Assembly (NCBI RefSeq): GCF_009727055.1
Contig: NC_052354.1
Span: 652,905 to 716,904, forward strand
Length of the DNA stretch: 64,000 nt
Source of the DNA: Benincasa hispida
Lineage: Eukaryota; Streptophyta; Magnoliopsida; Cucurbitales; Cucurbitaceae
Reading direction: 5' to 3'
The position numbers were made by a program, and so were the translations under genes. Below, piece by piece: positions 1 through 12,094 of this stretch (positions are counted from its first letter, which is position 1; each line of letters opens with the position of its first letter). The notes below the pieces were generated by a model. The model saw only the letters and a program-made list of their open reading frames with translations, ran no database searches and was not told the origin of the DNA.

Positions 1-130
1 AGATGAATCCCAAAATGGTAGGCTTGTTGAGTAAGTAATCTGACCACTCTACCCGTACAAATCAAAGGACCACTCCTCATAAGCAGGAGTTTACAACTCA
101 CTTAAGATTAAGGTCAATTTACCTATGGGA
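1..130 (-). repeat. Copia LTR fragment, minus orientation
   Basis: This piece matches the middle of the minus-oriented LTRs seen later, for example 6645-6765 and 15670-15795: the same run of a cccaaaatggtaggctt motif, then a caggagtt block, then an attaaggtca block. It stops near 130, where sequence in the opposite orientation begins. It is a fragment with no gene. Confidence 0.75.
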
Positions 131-1395
131 GCAATTCCATCTTGTTTTATTTGCTTTACCATAAACCAATAAACATAAAATCCCTGGTTATCTGTATGTG
201 ACTCAAGCATGTAAGTGGTGATATACAAGTGGATCATGTCTTGAGTGATAACCAAAATGGTCGTAGATATGGACAAGGAGGAAAACCTTATCCTGGGAAC
301 ACTACGGATACGACCCTCTTTGTGGAATAGTCACAAGTGTTGTGACTTGTCACAGATGGTTGATCCTGATCATTCGTGTTGAGGACATGTGAGCGAGGGC
401 TTCCTATACAAAAAGTTTGTATAAGATCTGACACGAAGTGTTAACGTCTCGTTATATAACACCGTTCATGACAGGAACTTCACTTCACTAGATGACCATA
501 AATAATATGACCTCAATCCTGATGAGTTGGGACTCCTGCCATTGAGGGCGGTCCTTTAATTTGTATGGGTGTGAGTGGCCAGGTTGTCGATTCAAACCTA
601 CTTTTTTGGGATTCTCTGATTTAGAGCTGGGAACTCACTACACAAGATGGAATTCACTTCTTCCCCGAGGCAGGGTAAGTAGATAGATAACTCCCTTAGG
701 GTGATTCCGAGTCTTGAATATGTCGCCACACACCTTCTTGGCCAAGAGAGTGTTCACAAGTTGGACTATATTTATTTCATTAGAGGATCATGGTACTTAA
801 AGAGTGAGATGTAACTCAAGCAAAGGTAATTTGGCCCAGCTTACTTAGAGCAATTGTGAAGGGTCAATGTACTTGATTTTATATCCATGGACACAAAAAA
901 TATATTGTGGTAAGAAGAGTGTTATTTGGTCTTTAGTGAGAATGTCGACAGTTAACAGATGGTGGATTGTAAAGAGTTTATATTATTCACTACCGTTGAA
1001 GTTTCGACCATAGGTTCATTAGGTCCCAGGGTAGCTTGGATAAGTCAAGAACAGTATTTGTGTTAATTTGAAATGTTCAAATTGACAAAGGAAAGTTCGA
1101 TATATATGATATAATTAGACTGGTAATTATATATGATATAATGCTAAATGTATGAGAACATTATTTTGGAAGAAATTAAATATAAATATGATTTATATCA
1201 AGTAGAGGAAAAAATATATAGTAGATAGTGATCGCTTAAGTGTTTTCGAGAGACTATACGATAGCTCTTCTCTGCCTAAACGATCGTCCATCTTGCGTTA
1301 AACAATCTCACCTCCACGATCGAATAGCTTCTCTAAATTGTATAGTGTGCCGATTTTACTAAACGATCGTGTACCTTTTCCTAAACGATCGTTCA
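131..1395 (+). repeat. Copia LTR fragment, plus orientation
   Basis: From about 131 the sequence reads as the reverse complement of the same LTR family. It holds the ccaataaac block, the gtggatcatg block, the tcgttatataac block, the acaagatggaattcact block and the gtaagtagata block in the plus-strand order also seen at 61147-62300. It ends in a cgatcg-rich stretch (about 1230-1395) that abuts a minus-strand protease remnant. Many small changes show it is old. It is head to head with the fragment at 1-130. Confidence 0.7.
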
Positions 1396-2615
1396 GTAAA
1401 TATCAACACCATTCTTTGTAATAAACACTTTATTAAAAGAGAAAAAGAGTTGATATTTACATTCAAGAAGACACTTATAGAAATTAAGTTCCTCTTTAAA
1501 TCGGGAACTACATATACATCATTCAAAATGAAAAATTTGTTCTGTAAAGTCAACTAGAGACCTCCCACTACCATAGCTGGGACGACGTGCCTGGTTTCAA
1601 CTTGCATCATCATCTCACCAGCACCAAGCTGCTGCCAAGAACTAATTCCCTAAAATGAAGAATAAACATTGTTAGTGGCCCTAGAGTCAATAATCTAGGA
1701 AGAATCATCATTTTCCACTAAACAAGTTTCTAAAACTAGTAAATCACATTACCTTGTTTGGTCTTTTTCTTTTCTGCCAAATATTTGGGACAGTTCCTCT
1801 TCTAGTGTCCATCCTGGTTGCAATGGAAACAATTTTCCTTATCAACCCTCACTGGTTGCCCACCCCTTGGAGTAGTAGGTTGTGGGTTAGCAGGTGCCTT
1901 CCTTTTACCACCCTTCTTCTTCTTCCACTTTCTAGTGTCGAAGGAAGAAGATGCAGACTTAGTTCCAGAGGTCAAACCTTTGTGGAACTTTTTGGATGAT
2001 GAAGCAATATTTACTTCACCCATTTTCTTCATGCTATTTATTAAGGATTGGAAAGTCTGCAACTCGTTGAGTAGAGTTGTAAGGTTGTAGTCAACCCTGT
2101 TCAGAATAGCGTTGCTAACGAAATGAAGGAAGCTTTATGGTAACGATTCCAAAATAATGTTAACTTGGTTAGCCTCATCGATGCTCGACCCGTTCATCTC
2201 TGTCACATTGATGTGGATCATCATGTTGAGAACATGTTACCGAACAGATTATCCCTCTTTCATTTGTGAGTTGAAGATGTACTTCAGAGCGTCATGCCTG
2301 AGCTACACGAACGGTTATCCGAACATTCCCCTTAGGTTCATGATCTCACGTTCAGTGACCATGCTTCTTGGCCAAAACTTCGTTAAGGCTGGCCAAGATA
2401 TACACCTGGGCCTTCTCATTCGCCCGTGTCTAGCGTTCATACGCTTCTCGAATGTTTCAAGCAACAGTAGAAGATGGAATAGGAGGACACTCCTCCGTAA
2501 GGACGAAGCGGAGATTATCGATGATTAAAATCGTATTAATGGTGTTTTTCCAACTAGCGTAATTTCCATCAGTTAACTTATCGGCAACAAGTAAACTTAA
2601 GGTCGCGGTAGCCAT
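1385..2615 (-). pseudogene. Copia gag and protease remnant
   Basis: Read on the minus strand from an ATG at 2615, this is a Ty1/Copia Gag of the UBN2 type. It opens MATATLSLL and contains the conserved LTEECPP segment. A CCHC zinc knuckle (CFHCNQDGH, continuing past about 1802) follows a Lys-rich linker. After it comes protease sequence with a decayed active-site region (WIIDS), then the VPDLKRNLISIS segment that normally links protease to the GAG pre-integrase domain. Several stop codons and frame changes break it, so it cannot make a polyprotein. Integrase, RT and RNase H are absent: homology stops near 1385, where LTR-like DNA in the other orientation starts. It belongs with the LTR at 5250-7237. 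Confidence 0.75.
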
Positions 2616-3245
2616 TTTTAAATTGCTAAAAAATGAACAAACTTAATTAAGTCTACTTGCATCATACCATTTTTAAAACTAATCAAGTTTTAGCAAAATA
2701 GTCTAGGGTACCCTAAGTTACATCTATTTTGCAATGATGCTTCAATGAAGCAGGAAAAAAGTCACCGTAGGGTGATCAAGTACCCCTTCACTGGAATGAG
2801 ACGATCTCAACCATTAGACAGAAACAACTCCTTGTAACTGAATCTAATAGTCACCATTGTTCGGTCTAGAATTTGTTAACATCCTTAACTATTCTGTGTA
2901 AGTGTAACCCCTCATTTTAGGTCCTAGAGTCCTGCTCTAATGAGCCAACCTTGGGGAAAAGTCGATTATGACAAGAGATTAAAGCAACCTATCCATTCCT
3001 AGAGATCAAATAAAGAGTTGTGCAAAAACTGCCATCCTTTAGGGGGACATCCATGATGCCACGAGGCGATGCACAAAAACTTTATCCAACCTAATGAGAG
3101 AGACCAAGAGATATGTTGTCACATGTCCCGTTCCCACTTACTATGAACATTCTCTCCATTTACCTTGGTATTGACCTACCCAAATGCCACCCGTAAGGGG
3201 ACACTCCCATGGTGCCTCAAGGCCGATGATAGACCTCACAGTGTG

Positions 3246-3830
3246 NNNNNNNNNNNNNNNNNNNNNNNNNNNNNNNNNNNNNNNNNNNNNNNNNNNNNNN
3301 NNNNNNNNNNNNNNNNNNNNNNNNNNNNNNNNNNNNNNNNNNNNNNNNNNNNNNNNNNNNNNNNNNNNNNNNNNNNNNNNNNNNNNNNNNNNNNNNNNNN
3401 NNNNNNNNNNNNNNNNNNNNNNNNNNNNNNNNNNNNNNNNNNNNNNNNNNNNNNNNNNNNNNNNNNNNNNNNNNNNNNNNNNNNNNNNNNNNNNNNNNNN
3501 NNNNNNNNNNNNNNNNNNNNNNNNNNNNNNNNNNNNNNNNNNNNNNNNNNNNNNNNNNNNNNNNNNNNNNNNNNNNNNNNNNNNNNNNNNNNNNNNNNNN
3601 NNNNNNNNNNNNNNNNNNNNNNNNNNNNNNNNNNNNNNNNNNNNNNNNNNNNNNNNNNNNNNNNNNNNNNNNNNNNNNNNNNNNNNNNNNNNNNNNNNNN
3701 NNNNNNNNNNNNNNNNNNNNNNNNNNNNNNNNNNNNNNNNNNNNNNNNNNNNNNNNNNNNNNNNNNNNNNNNNNNNNNNNNNNNNNNNNNNNNNNNNNNN
3801 NNNNNNNNNNNNNNNNNNNNNNNNNNNNNN
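3246..3830. other. Assembly gap (585 n)
   Basis: A run of 585 undetermined bases. Any reading frame spanning it is meaningless. Confidence 0.99.
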
Positions 3831-4439
3831 TCTTTATTATTGATTTTAATTCTAATTTCATTTACTATAACTCTTATAGGAAATGAAACAATTAAAACCA
3901 TTCAACATTGCTAGCTAGACATACATAAGTTATTTATAACATTTATAAATTAACCTAAGGTAGTGTCATGCTTCATGCAATGTTCATTCATTACTAATAT
4001 ATAACTTTTATATAATCAAGTAATGAACTAAGCTATAGCATACACTCCATACATACATTCAACCTTATATTATAACATTTATAATATAAATGATGCATGG
4101 ATATGCTATAATGCATGCATATATTATATCTCTTATATTAGATGATGCATGAGCATGCTTTATGTAATTTAATTATGCATACTAATATATTATAACACTT
4201 ATAATATAAAATGATACATGAAAGTAAATGCATAACCTATGGTGGGTTTTAAAACTATATGACATACATTATGGCATATATAATAAACATACATCATATG
4301 CATATTTAAATAAAGTTGATGGACCGAGATATTATATCTCAAAATTGGAGAAAATAAAAAGCTAAATTATTATAAAAGTTGAGTCCACCAGTTCAAAACA
4401 GGTGAACCGGGTCTTGAACCGCTCACCTTGAAGTCTTGT

Positions 4440-4940
4440 AGCTTGATCGTGTACCAAACCTCCTGATCATCGAGCAACAAGCATCGAGTATAAACGATTG
4501 TATAGCAACGATCGCGTAGGTTTGGACTATGTGATGAGCATGAAAGTCCACGCGATCGTGCAGCGTGCCTTGAGTAACGTATATTATGCGATCATGTAGC
4601 TAAAGACTATGCGATGAGCATGATAGTCTACATGATCGAGTAGCATGTGTCGAGTATCGTATACTATGCGATCGTGTAGCTACTGACTGTGTGATGAGCA
4701 TGATAGTCTACGCGATCGTTTAACATGCATGCCTTGCATCGAGTATCAAATATCGCACGATCGTTTACTCCTCGAGTGCCTACGCAATCATGCAGCCATC
4801 ACAACATGACCATATAAAACCTTTACATGATTGCGTAACATTAACTATGTGATCGTTTAGTAGATACTACACGATCGTATAGAGAACTCTACACGAACGC
4901 ATTACAAAATCTAAACGATTGTTTAACTTCAGCTACACGA
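4440..4940. repeat. 80-bp minisatellite rich in cgatcg
   Basis: Three tandem units with an exact 80-base spacing are visible: the block gatgagcatga recurs at 4533, 4613 and 4693. Each unit carries gcgatcgtgtagc-like words in one or both halves. Around the array, single acgatcgt or gcgatcgt words continue to about 4940. It lies in the Copia leader. The same short words occur in the LTRs at 1230-1395, 13020-13210, 14830-14935 and 59210-59370. Confidence 0.8.
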
Positions 4941-5235
4941 TGCGACCACTGTTTCGTCTTCTCCATCGAAACACACTACAACCTTTGCGTCTGAAGCTTC
5001 ACGAACGACTCAAAACTTAAACGAATACAGACTCGATTGCAAGAATTAATGCCCAAAAACGTAAGGGCCCTTAAAAATTAACTTTTGTAACTAAGCCAAA
5101 ACTGAGATTACTCCCCCAAAACATCCATCAACAGCCATCCACATACATTTAACAATTGAACACAATGCAAAAAATAAAACCCACCAAACTGTAAACAATT
5201 TCAATACAGAAAATGAAATTTGGAATCAGAACCTA

Positions 5236-5247
5236 GCTCTGATACCA
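5236..5247 (-). promoter_or_regulatory. Primer-binding site, initiator tRNA-Met
   Basis: On the minus strand this reads TGGTATCAGAGC, the complement of the 3' end of plant initiator tRNA-Met and the usual Copia minus-strand primer site. It sits two bases after the LTR terminus (5250), so it fixes the element's orientation and the LTR boundary. Confidence 0.9.
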
Positions 5248-5249
5248 AT

Positions 5250-7237
5250 TGAAGGATCTCATTTTACAGAGAATCTATGATCGAAAGCGGATAGTCCAAA
5301 TCCCATTTCGATTGAAAACAAACATTTATAGCAAAACAGTACAGATTATGCATCATAACATAAATTACAACATGCAAAAAAAGGAGTTCAAGTTATTACA
5401 CCTTTAAAGAACTCTTCTTCACGTAAATCCCTCGAACTCCTCGAACAGTAACAAACTCTCTTCGAACAAACAGCAACCAGAACACTCGAACCAAAAGTGT
5501 AAAGGACATAACCACTTGGTTTCTTTAGTATTCTCAGGGTGAGAACCCGGGAGCGGTGGGCTCTGACTATTTTGGTTAAGAGGGAATTTAAGAGTTTGGA
5601 GGAGGAAGACAATTGAAGGAAGAACACACTCTGTCGCATAGAGAACCTCTCAATCGTGTAGATTCTAGAGACTATCATATAGGCTCTTAATTTCACGTAG
5701 AAGACTTAGGAAGAAGAAGAAGAAAAATTGTTTTTCTTTTTATTCCTTTTTTCATAAAACCCACTAACCTCCCACTAAGGCGATTAGATAGAAAAAGGGA
5801 TTAATTATCTAAATAATTAATAATATAAATAAATATGATAACCAACTTATCATATTATATTTATAACCTATAGTTTTAATATTGCATCACATACAATATA
5901 AACTATAGTTATTTTTCTCTATTTTATGGCATTTAATATAAATCATATTTATATGAAATTTAACAATTATGAATCTCGTTCATAGAAAATATATTTAAAT
6001 AACATTCAAATATTTATTCCTCTAATTAAATAATAATGTATCAAATACATTACGTCATTTATATCATATATAATTGAATTAATTGAACTATATCATATAT
6101 ATAATTAAATTCCCTATTATCAATTTGAACAATTCAAATTAACCCAAAAACTAATTCTCAACTAAATCCTTTTGAGCTACCAAAGGGACCTTATGGACCT
6201 GTAGCTTGAAGCTCCAACGATACATGAATAATTAATTAAACTCTTTAATCACACATCCACTATCCATTAATTGTAAGGCACTCCACTAAAGACCGACAAC
6301 TGCACTCATCGCACTACAGATATATTTATGTGTCAATTGGATATAACCAATCAATAGTACAATGACCCTTCACAAATTGCACGTAAGTACAGCTAGGCCA
6401 AATTACCGTTTTTCCTCTTTAGTTATATCTAACTTCTTAAGTACCACTGATCCCTTTAATGAACAATAGATCATAGTCCCACTATGACTAAACTCGTCTC
6501 GGGTCAGAAGAGTGTGTGGCGTCACATTGTTCAAGACCCGGAATCAACCCTTAAGGGAGCAATTTATCTACTTACTCCTGCTTTCGGGAAGGAATGAATT
6601 CCATTTTGTGTAGGTGAGTTTCCAGCTCCCCAATAAGACGAAATCCAAAAATGGTAGGCTTGTTGAGTCGACAATTCGACCACTCTCACCCGTACAATTC
6701 AAATGACAGCCCTCATAGGCAAGAGTTTACAAGTCACTCAGGATTAAGGTCATGTTACCTATGGTTATCCTAGTGAAATGAAAGTCTATATTATGAACGG
6801 TGTTATATAACGAGACTAAACATTTCGTGGTCTGGTCTTATACAAACTCTTTTGTATAGAATATCTCTGCTCGCATGTCTAATACATGAATCATCAAGAT
6901 CAGATCATTTGTAGCACTTTACAACATTTATAACATCTACAAAGTGGGCCACACTCGTAGTGTCACTAAGATAAGATACCCAGCCTTATCCATATACTAT
7001 AGACCATTTAGGTAATTACTTAAACATGATCCACCTGTATGTCTCCACATACATGTTTAAGTTAGAACGATAATCTTGAAAGTTAGTTTATTGGCTTGTT
7101 ATTAAGGCAACTAAAATATTACATATTTCATATACGAAGTGAATAAAATATCAAATATTATTAATCATAGATATGTTTGTTCATACAAGGTTTACAAACT
7201 ATAGAACCCTACGAGATTTAAGGCATCGACCCCAACA
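5250..7237 (-). mobile_element. 5' LTR of minus-strand Copia element
   Basis: A 1988-bp LTR. In plus-strand reading it begins TGAAGGATC (5250) and ends CGACCCCAACA (7237), so on its own strand it runs TGTTGGGG...CCTTCA, with TG/CA termini. The primer site follows directly. It shares long blocks with 12480-16271, 58817-60834 and 61147-64000, which defines one Copia family with about 2-kb LTRs. The other LTR of this element is not recognisable in the window, so no target duplication can be tested. Confidence 0.88.
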
Positions 7238-8967
7238 TTTAGGTGCAAGGTGTTACTGGAGTGTGTTGGCACGCGACTAGACGAGCGCATGAGGCATGTG
7301 TTGAGTTGTGCAGCCATGTGTTAAAGGCTTAGACGCATAAGACATGTGATGGGCACATAGGGTGAGTGTTGGTGATGCAAGATTGCCGCATAGCCAAGAC
7401 TTAAACCTTAAGGGAATTTCTAAGTGTTGGACGCATGGAATGTATGCATTGATATGAAAGTACCTTATTATAGATAAAAGTTAAGCTTAATTATAGAAGT
7501 TAGTCTAAAAAAGAGAGACCATAGCTAGTAGCTTATGTATATTGTTATGTTCACAGGGTTGACACCAATAGGAGAAGCTTATCAACCCTAAGAGGATTGA
7601 CCAAGGTTGTGAGTGACTATAAACGTTTTATAAATGTTTTGAATGTTTTAGTTAAAAGTTTATTCTCATGCTAGCTTAATCTACAGCAAGTTTTCCAAGC
7701 AAACCAAGTCTAGAAAGGATGCTAATGCATGCTAGTTTTAAAAAGAGAATTTCTAAAGTATGTTTAAAGTAATGATATAATTGGTGATATGAAGCATGCG
7801 TTAGTTGTTATGTGTTATGATACCATGACTTTAGTAAGATTGTTAATGGAATATTTACTTAAAAGTTACAAAGAGCTCGACGCATGTTAGGTTATAAAGA
7901 TATAGAGTATGATTTTAGTTAATAAGCTTTTAATGTTTATGAGCATGCATTAGAAACAAAGTTCTCATGAATGCTATGTTCTATGACACCATGTTTTCAG
8001 TAATCCTTTCTATGAAGTATTTTCTTATGATGTATGAACAACTTAATACTGAAGTACTAGGAGAAGGTATCTAAGCTTAGTTTTAGTTATGATCCTTGAC
8101 GTCAGGATCCGGGTTAGTTATACGCATGTATGTCAAGTATAAAGGTGTAGGATGGAGGGCTGAGCAATAGGGTATTTCCCTCAAAAGAAGATCAGCATGG
8201 AGGGCTGAACAAAAGGGTCTCTCCTTTATATGATGATCAGTTGTAAGGTGATAGGAAAAGGGTCCACACATTAGCGTAGGTTATGTTTGGGATTTGAGCA
8301 AAAGGATCTCTCTCTCAACTAAGAATTTATTTAAATATATTTTCAGGTATGATATGTTTTAAAAGGTCTTATGTAAAGCCCAGGTTTATGGTTGGAAATT
8401 GAAAAAAGGAGTTCTCTCTCAACTGAGGTTCAGATTAGCTATGTTTTTTTTTTAAAATGTTATATTTTTTTTATACATATATGTTGCTTGGCCAATATTC
8501 AGTTATCAGTATTCAGTTACCCGTTTTCAGTTTAAGCATGAGATTTATGTTTTAATTTAGTCACTCATTGGGCTAGTAACTCACCCTGTTTTTAAATGTT
8601 TTCCCCCCTAGGTAGCAGTCATCTCCCTAGAAGATAACTGCGCTGCTATGTTGGCACTCAAAGACTCCGACTCAAATTAACTTGTAGGTGTTGGCTCTGT
8701 TAATGTCTGTACACATGTTTTGGTCAGATAGGGACTAGTTTAGTATATTGAGGCCCATTGAGACTTGGGTTGCATATTGTTGTAATTGTAAAACCATATT
8801 GATGTTAAAAGTGTTAAAAGTTTTAGTTGCTTAATGAATGTATGACTATATCTAGGGTTTCCTAAACAGGTTAAACCAGCCAGGCAGTAAGTGTTCAAAA
8901 AAGTTGGTAACTGTTGCTGTCACATTCTCTTCAAGGTTGAGAGGGTAATTTAGAAGGGGGTGTGACA
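7238..8967 (+). repeat. Unclassified repeat, perhaps Ty3/Gypsy LTR
   Basis: There is no gene here. The right end reads agaagggggtgtgaca (8952-8967), a sequence typical of a plant Gypsy LTR terminus or polypurine-tract junction. Between about 8150 and 8430 there are four or so diverged copies of a unit with the words gggctgagcaaaagggtctctc and ctcaactga. I could not fix a left end or a target duplication, so assignment to a Gypsy LTR is an inference. Confidence 0.4.
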
Positions 8968-10309
8968 GTACCTTTAAACTTGATAAAAAATTAACTTCTC
9001 ATAGGTTCAAGCTTAAGTCCAACCATGTGGGAGCAAATACTATACATCCAAAATCATTTGGGTGTGTATCATCGTTGAAGATCATCATTGAAGATCATCA
9101 ATTTTCCAAGAAACACATTGGAGTGAGAATTTTTTCAAATAGTAATTCCATTTCTAGCTAGTCTATTCCCATGACGATCACCAAAATTTATTACATGTGA
9201 GTAAATACTATCTTAGATAAAAGTTACTAGCATTGGAGAATATATGCTATCATATCAAAATGGTATTGCTTTTTCGTTTTCTTTTTCCTACTGAATTTAT
9301 CTTAACAATTTTGTTTTGTCTAGAAAGAAGTAAGTAATGGGGAATTTCAATGGTTACCAAAAAAAAAAAAAAATTTACGTATGATTTTTTAGATTTTGTA
9401 CGTGTAACAAAAAATGTGATTTTCGTTTTTTTTTCCCTTTCATTATTCTAGTTTGACCCTCGTTGGTGCATCAATAGGTATAACGATAGTGGATATGATA
9501 TATTTAGTGGTGGATTTATAACTTCACATTAGGGGCGCAAATTTATAAAATTTATAAGAAGTTAGAAGTTTTAGCCAATGAGTTTTTAGATTCATATCTA
9601 TGTATAGTCTTTGAACTTTTAAAAATGTCTAATAGGCCATTGAATTATCAATTTTTTGTCTAATACACTTTTAAACTTGATTTTCTTTATCCAGTAAGTC
9701 ATTTCTTTGGTTGTATATCCAATAATTCTTTTACATTAACAAAATTATTAAAAATTAAATGTTGTAATTAAGGTTTAAACATTGATGTTGATGAAAATAT
9801 TGAGGTCCCGATTTTATGAAAATATTAATATCGAGGGAAATTCCAATAAACTTTATGGAAATTGATGAGAATATTGTTATAATTAGTTAATAAAACTTTA
9901 ATTGTGGCTGAATTAGACCATTATTGACCATTTTCAATTATCATTTCTATAACGTAAAACGACATTTAGATGTATAGTGTAAAATATATATGTAAATGTC
10001 TATGCGAGAGCAAAAATTTAAAAAGAAAATGAAAAAATAAGTACAAAACAATATCAAATATTGACAATTAATTAATTAATTAAAGACATGAAATATTTAT
10101 ATACAAAATGACTATAAATTGATAATTATAAAATGAAGTGGATACATAAACAAAAATCATAGCATTAAACTTACATAACATAACATAACATAATAACGAT
10201 ATAAAAATCATAATATTATGTTTGCACGAGATTTCAATAGAAATTTATTTCGTGGAACTTGTATTAATTTTGTGGAAAGTGAGTACAATCTCTAATACAT
10301 AATATTTTG
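8968..10309. other. AT-rich intergenic DNA, no gene seen
   Basis: Noncoding by eye. A short poly-A run sits at 9360-9373. Positions 9770-9870 contain words such as gaaaatattaatatcga that resemble the foldback family at 17960-18310. Positions 9595-9735 resemble other low-complexity dispersed repeats. Nothing else can be supported. Confidence 0.6.
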
Positions 10310-10860
10310 ATGCTTTCAAAATAAACTATAGTCTTCAAGCTGATTGATCTTCTCGAATGATCGGGGCTTGTTGATCTTCTTGGATGATTTGCCTTTGAGC
10401 TTGTTGATCTTTTTGGAGATCGGTCTTTGGGCTTGATGATCTTCTTGGACGATTGGCTTTTGGGCTTGTTGATCTTCTTGGATGATCGGTCTTTGAGCTT
10501 GTTGATCTTCTTGGATNGATGCTTTTAAAATAAACTTTAATCTTTAAGCTGGTCGATCTTCTTGGATGATCTACCTCTGGACTTGTTGATCTTCTTGGAC
10601 GATTGGCTTTTGGGCTTGTTGATCTTCTTGGATGATCGGTCTTTGAGCTTGTTGATCTTCTTGGATGATCGACCTTTGGGCTTATTGATCTTCTTAAATG
10701 ATCGACCTTTGGGCTTGTTGATCTTCTTGGATGATCGGCCTTTAGGCTTGTTGTTGAACGATCGACCTTTGAGCTTGTCGATCTTCTTGGATGATCAGTG
10801 CTCGCATGAAGCTTTCGGAGAAACTTGTTTCGTGGAGTTGAACTTGAGTTGGTGTTGAAG
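10310..10860. repeat. 33-bp tandem array interrupted by one n
   Basis: The unit is about 33 bases, of the form gatgatcggyctttgrgcttgttgatcttcttg, and is repeated some 13 times with point changes. Because 33 is a multiple of three, one frame (10562-10858) stays open and reads as an 11-residue repeat of the type LDDRPLGLLIF. There is no ATG context or flanking homology to support a protein. The array also contains a higher-order duplication: the word gatgctttyaaaataaact occurs at about 10310 and again right after the n at 10517. Confidence 0.85.
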
Positions 10861-11059
10861 TTGATGTTGATTTGATGCGATGTGGTTCGATCTCTAGTAC
10901 TTGATCCTCTGATTCTCTCTCAGTTGAATGCGTACGCTTGATGTATAGAAGCGGGGCATGTGAATGTTCTTGAGCTTCGAGTCTTGGAAGAATGCATGTA
11001 TCTTTAAAAGACTTCAGTCTTCAAGCGTGGTCAGATTGCTTATATCTTCAAAGGACTTC

Positions 11060-11185
11060 GGTCTTCAGAACTTTGATATGTCTTCTGATCTTCAGGGCTT
11101 TAGTGTTTTCTGATCTTCAGAGCTTTGATATGTCTTCTGATCTTCAGAGCTTTAGTGTCTTCTGATCTTAAAAGCTTTGGAGGAG
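11060..11185. repeat. 25-bp tandem repeat
   Basis: Four or five copies of a unit like tcttctgatcttcagagcttt, followed by agtg or gatatg, lie end to end. The array lies between the 33-bp array and a minus-strand TATA motif, so it may be part of the same LTR-like unit. Confidence 0.7.
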
Positions 11186-11281
11186 TTATGTTCTTCAGAT
11201 CCTTTGAGCTTTATACTTCAAATCTTCAGAGAGATTTTGCCTTCATTTCTTCCCCCTCCCCCCCAAATGAAAAGATAATGT

Positions 11282-11296
11282 CTCTATTTATAGAGG
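11282..11296 (-). promoter_or_regulatory. TATA-box-like motif, minus strand
   Basis: On the minus strand this reads CCTCTATAAATAGAG, a strong plant TATA match. Downstream on that strand lie a C/T-biased stretch, the 25-bp repeats and the 33-bp repeats. An LTR promoter with repeats in its R/U5 part would look like this. I did not find the LTR ends. Confidence 0.4.
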
Positions 11297-11495
11297 TTTC
11301 TCATGAGCCTTACATGGGTTTGGACCTAATTACTTTTTTGAGCCAAAATTGCCGAAATTTCTCATTCAACACATTAAATATAAAAGGGCATACAAAAAGT
11401 ATAACATTAAGTATAACACATTACAGAAAAGAAAGAAGAAAAAGAAACCTCTACAATAAGATAGAGTTTGAGAGAAAATGGGAGGAATATTAAAG

Positions 11496-11890
11496 AACTC
11501 ACGTCAATTCAAGTTTGAGGTGAAATGATATGAAAATTCGATGAAAATTTTTAAATGAAGTTAAAAATAAATATATGTTATTTTTCTCAAATTTTATTTC
11601 TTTGAAAACGAAAGCTTTGGATAGTAAAAAAAACAAAACTCACACCAATTCAATTTTGAGGTGAAATAATGTGAAAATTCAATGGAAAATATTTGAATAA
11701 AGCTAAAAATAAATATATGTTACTTTTCTCAATTTTTATTTTTTGAAAATGAAAGTTTTTGGATAGTAAAAAAAAAATAAAACTCACATCAATTCAATTT
11801 TGAGGTGAAATGATGTTAAAGTTTAATGAAAAAAATGAAATTAAAAAAATACATATATAGTTTCTTGAAAATAAAATTTTTATGTTAAAA
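11496..11890. repeat. 142-bp tandem repeat, about 2.8 copies
   Basis: The block aactcacrycaattcaa starts at 11496, 11637 and 11781, giving unit lengths of 141 and 144. The units also share the blocks tgaggtgaaat, aaataaatatatgtta and ttggatagtaaaa. The third unit is shorter and more diverged. Confidence 0.85.
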
Positions 11891-12094
11891 GTGCTATTGA
11901 ACTAGCATAGCTAATTGTTAAATTTTAAACAAAAACTCCAAATTTTGTTGAAAATTTTGAAATTTAAAAAAATTGAAAAAAAAAAATCAAAATTCATTTC
12001 AACCGAAAATTTCAACTATGGTTATCATAGATATAAATTTTAATTTTGCATCCACCAGGTATCATTTGACATTATCAAAAATTAATGCAGCTAT

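Larger units (their letters stand above)
2616..5235 (-). other. Copia untranslated leader (contains gap)
   Basis: This is the stretch between the primer-binding site (5236-5247) and the gag ATG (2615) of the minus-strand Copia element. I see no coding potential. It is interrupted by the assembly gap 3246-3830. The part at 3840-4330 is AT-rich. The part at 4440-4940 is a GATCG-rich minisatellite listed separately. Long leaders of this sort also occur in the plus-strand Copia element at 53346-55795. Confidence 0.55.

Noticed and set aside
3165..3914. Open frames of 210-250 codons on both strands
   Set aside because: They consist almost wholly of undetermined bases of the assembly gap.
4440..4940. 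CRISPR-like repeated spacing
   Set aside because: Units are contiguous and diverged, with no unique spacers, and the DNA is a plant genome.
5388..5696. 102-codon frame on the minus strand
   Set aside because: It lies inside a Copia LTR, has no recognisable features and is not kept open in other LTR copies as far as I can see.
10562..10858. Protein of 11-residue repeats
   Set aside because: The open frame follows from a 33-bp tandem repeat with no stop codon. It starts at a non-ATG codon and has no homology or gene context.
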